Shown here in pieces: positions 6,826 through 7,721 of a stretch of 7,721 nt of DNA. Numbering within the stretch: position 1 is the stretch's first letter; each line of letters begins with the position of its first letter. Source of the DNA: Desulfobacterales bacterium. Lineage in GTDB: Bacteria; Desulfobacterota; Desulfobacteria; Desulfobacterales; Desulfobacteraceae. The notes beneath the pieces are model-generated. The model was not told the DNA's origin. It was given only the letters and a program-made list of their open reading frames with translations, and did no database searches. The stretch spans positions 1 to 7,721 of the forward strand of contig JAKSBO010000052.1 in the NCBI GenBank assembly GCA_022361095.1. Direction: 5' to 3'. A program made the translations under genes and the position numbers.

Positions 6826-7721
6826 ATGTTTTACCAGTTTTTATACCCGTTACATGATCTCAATACCGTTTTCAATATTTTCCGGTATATCACCTTCCGC
6901 ACCATATACGGGGGACTGACCGCCTTTATCATCTGCTTTGTCCTCGGCCCCTTTGTCATCCGGCGGCTCCAGGTCATGCACTTTGGCCAGATCATCCAGA
7001 CCGACGGCCCCCAGTCCCATTTAAAAAAGCAGGGCACCCCCACCATGGGCGGCATCATGATCCTGTTTTCCATTTTTGCCTCTACCTTTTTATGGGGCAA
7101 TTTCACCAACCACTATGTAAACATACTGCTGCTGGCCACCCTGCTTTTCGGTGCCATCGGCTTTATTGACGACTACCTGTCGCTGACAAAAAAAACCAAT
7201 ATGGGATTCACGGCAAAAAGCAAATTTCTTCTCCAGATCCTTTCGGGCCTGCTCATCGGTTTTCTGATTTACAGCAGCCCGGACTTTAATGCCGTGCTCA
7301 CGGTTCCCTTTTTCAAAAACGTGGCCTTTGATTTAGGCGTACTTTATATCCCCTTTGCCTGCCTGGTCATTGTGGGCACCTCCAATGCGGTGAACCTCAC
7401 CGACGGGCTGGACGGACTGGCCATCGGCACCTATATCATGGCGGCCGTGACCTATATGATCTTTGCCTATGTGGCCGGCCACAACGAATTTGCCGATTAC
7501 CTCCACGTGCGCCACATCACCTCCGCCGGTGAAATCACCGTGCTCTGCGGAGTTCTGGCCGGCGCCGGCATCGGTTTCCTCTGGTTCAACGCCCCGCCGG
7601 CGATGGTGTTCATGGGCGATACGGGCAGCCTGGCCCTGGGCGGGGCGCTCGGCTCGGTAGCGGTGGTCACCAAGCACGAGATCGTGCTCGCCATCATCGG
7701 CGGGCTGTTCGTGCTCGAGAC
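6826..7721 (+). CDS. mraY: Phospho-MurNAc-pentapeptide transferase MraY (partial, 3' end beyond window)
   Basis: MraY is the multi-pass inner-membrane enzyme that transfers phospho-MurNAc-pentapeptide from UDP to undecaprenyl phosphate, making lipid I from the MurF product. The frame runs open from ATG 6826 to the window edge (298 codons plus 2 bases). The family is about 360 residues, so roughly 60 are missing. Visible motifs are YITFRTIYG (21-29), the RGTPTMGGIM-like KQGTPTMGGIM (68-78), the catalytic Asp pair in FIDDY (113-117), NAVNLTDGLDGLA (187-199; Asp193, Asp196) and FMGDTGSLALGG (262-273; metal-binding Asp265). Several hydrophobic helices alternate with these loops. The start lies 4 bases after the murEF stop, with GGGCGG at 6811-6816 as a modest ribosome site. 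The last ~130-220 bases differ sharply in GC and signature from the rest, so the extreme C-terminal part should be treated with caution. Confidence 0.95.
   Translation, partial: MFYQFLYPLHDLNTVFNIFRYITFRTIYGGLTAFIICFVLGPFVIRRLQVMHFGQIIQTDGPQSHLKKQGTPTMGGIMILFSIFASTFLWGNFTNHYVNILLLATLLFGAIGFIDDYLSLTKKTNMGFTAKSKFLLQILSGLLIGFLIYSSPDFNAVLTVPFFKNVAFDLGVLYIPFACLVIVGTSNAVNLTDGLDGLAIGTYIMAAVTYMIFAYVAGHNEFADYLHVRHITSAGEITVLCGVLAGAGIGFLWFNAPPAMVFMGDTGSLALGGALGSVAVVTKHEIVLAIIGGLFVLE
7560..7721. other. High-GC tail of mraY, possible recombination or assembly junction
   Basis: By hand count, 7141-7380 is 48% GC, 7501-7721 is 68% and 7591-7721 is 70%, within one gene. Codon choice shifts as well: the tail uses GCG, GGG, GTG, CTC, AAG and GAG, where upstream mraY uses more TTA, CTT, AAA and ATT. 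The protein here reads NAPPAMVFMGDTGS and TKHEIVLAIIGG, which I associate with alphaproteobacterial MraY; most other proteobacterial MraY I recall have NTYPAQVFMGD at this place. The reading frame stays intact, as expected if two homologous genes were joined in their conserved FLWFN segment (about 7579-7593). A genuine recombinant allele is the alternative. Confidence 0.5.

Noticed and set aside
7333..7697. - strand open frames opposite mraY
   Set aside because: They oppose a clear mraY with catalytic motifs and have compositionally odd translations rich in Gly, His and Ala.
1..7721. A new defence, mobile or secretion system
   Set aside because: Every long frame is a recognised dcw gene, gene order is the conserved one, and no transposase, integrase, repeat array or foreign cassette is present.

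Overview
This window is the start of a division and cell wall (dcw) cluster, with all genes on the + strand in the order mraZ, rsmH (mraW), ftsL, ftsI, murE-murF (one fused gene), mraY (cut by the window end). The order is the conserved bacterial one. MurE carries the DNPR signature of meso-diaminopimelate-adding enzymes, so the host most likely makes Gram-negative type peptidoglycan. The MurE-MurF fusion, the protein character and the mid-range GC remind me of Desulfobacterota (Desulfobacterales, the former delta-proteobacteria). That placement is from memory and unverified.

Bases 1-295 hold no recognisable gene. A C-rich first 60 bases gives way to a very T-rich, roughly 20% GC stretch (101-230). 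Next come a plausible promoter and three direct repeats with an exact 11-base period, which match known MraZ boxes. This looks like the autoregulated promoter of the cluster. From mraZ on, the genes are packed: a 1-base gap to rsmH, 0 bases between ftsL and ftsI, a 14-base overlap of ftsI and murEF, and 4 bases before mraY. The only real gap is 107 AT-rich bases between rsmH and ftsL.

The genes work together as follows. MraZ is the cluster's transcriptional regulator. RsmH methylates 16S rRNA. FtsL and FtsI belong to the septal peptidoglycan synthase. MurE and MurF add the third residue and the D-Ala-D-Ala dipeptide to the UDP-MurNAc precursor. MraY then moves that precursor onto undecaprenyl phosphate to make lipid I.

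I see no mobile element, CRISPR array, tRNA or new multi-gene system; this is core housekeeping DNA. Four points deserve a second look: the natural MurE-MurF fusion; an abrupt rise in GC together with a change of protein signature in the last ~130-220 bases of mraY, which may be a chimeric junction; a KTS instead of KTG motif in FtsI; and the MraZ box and T-tract promoter region.
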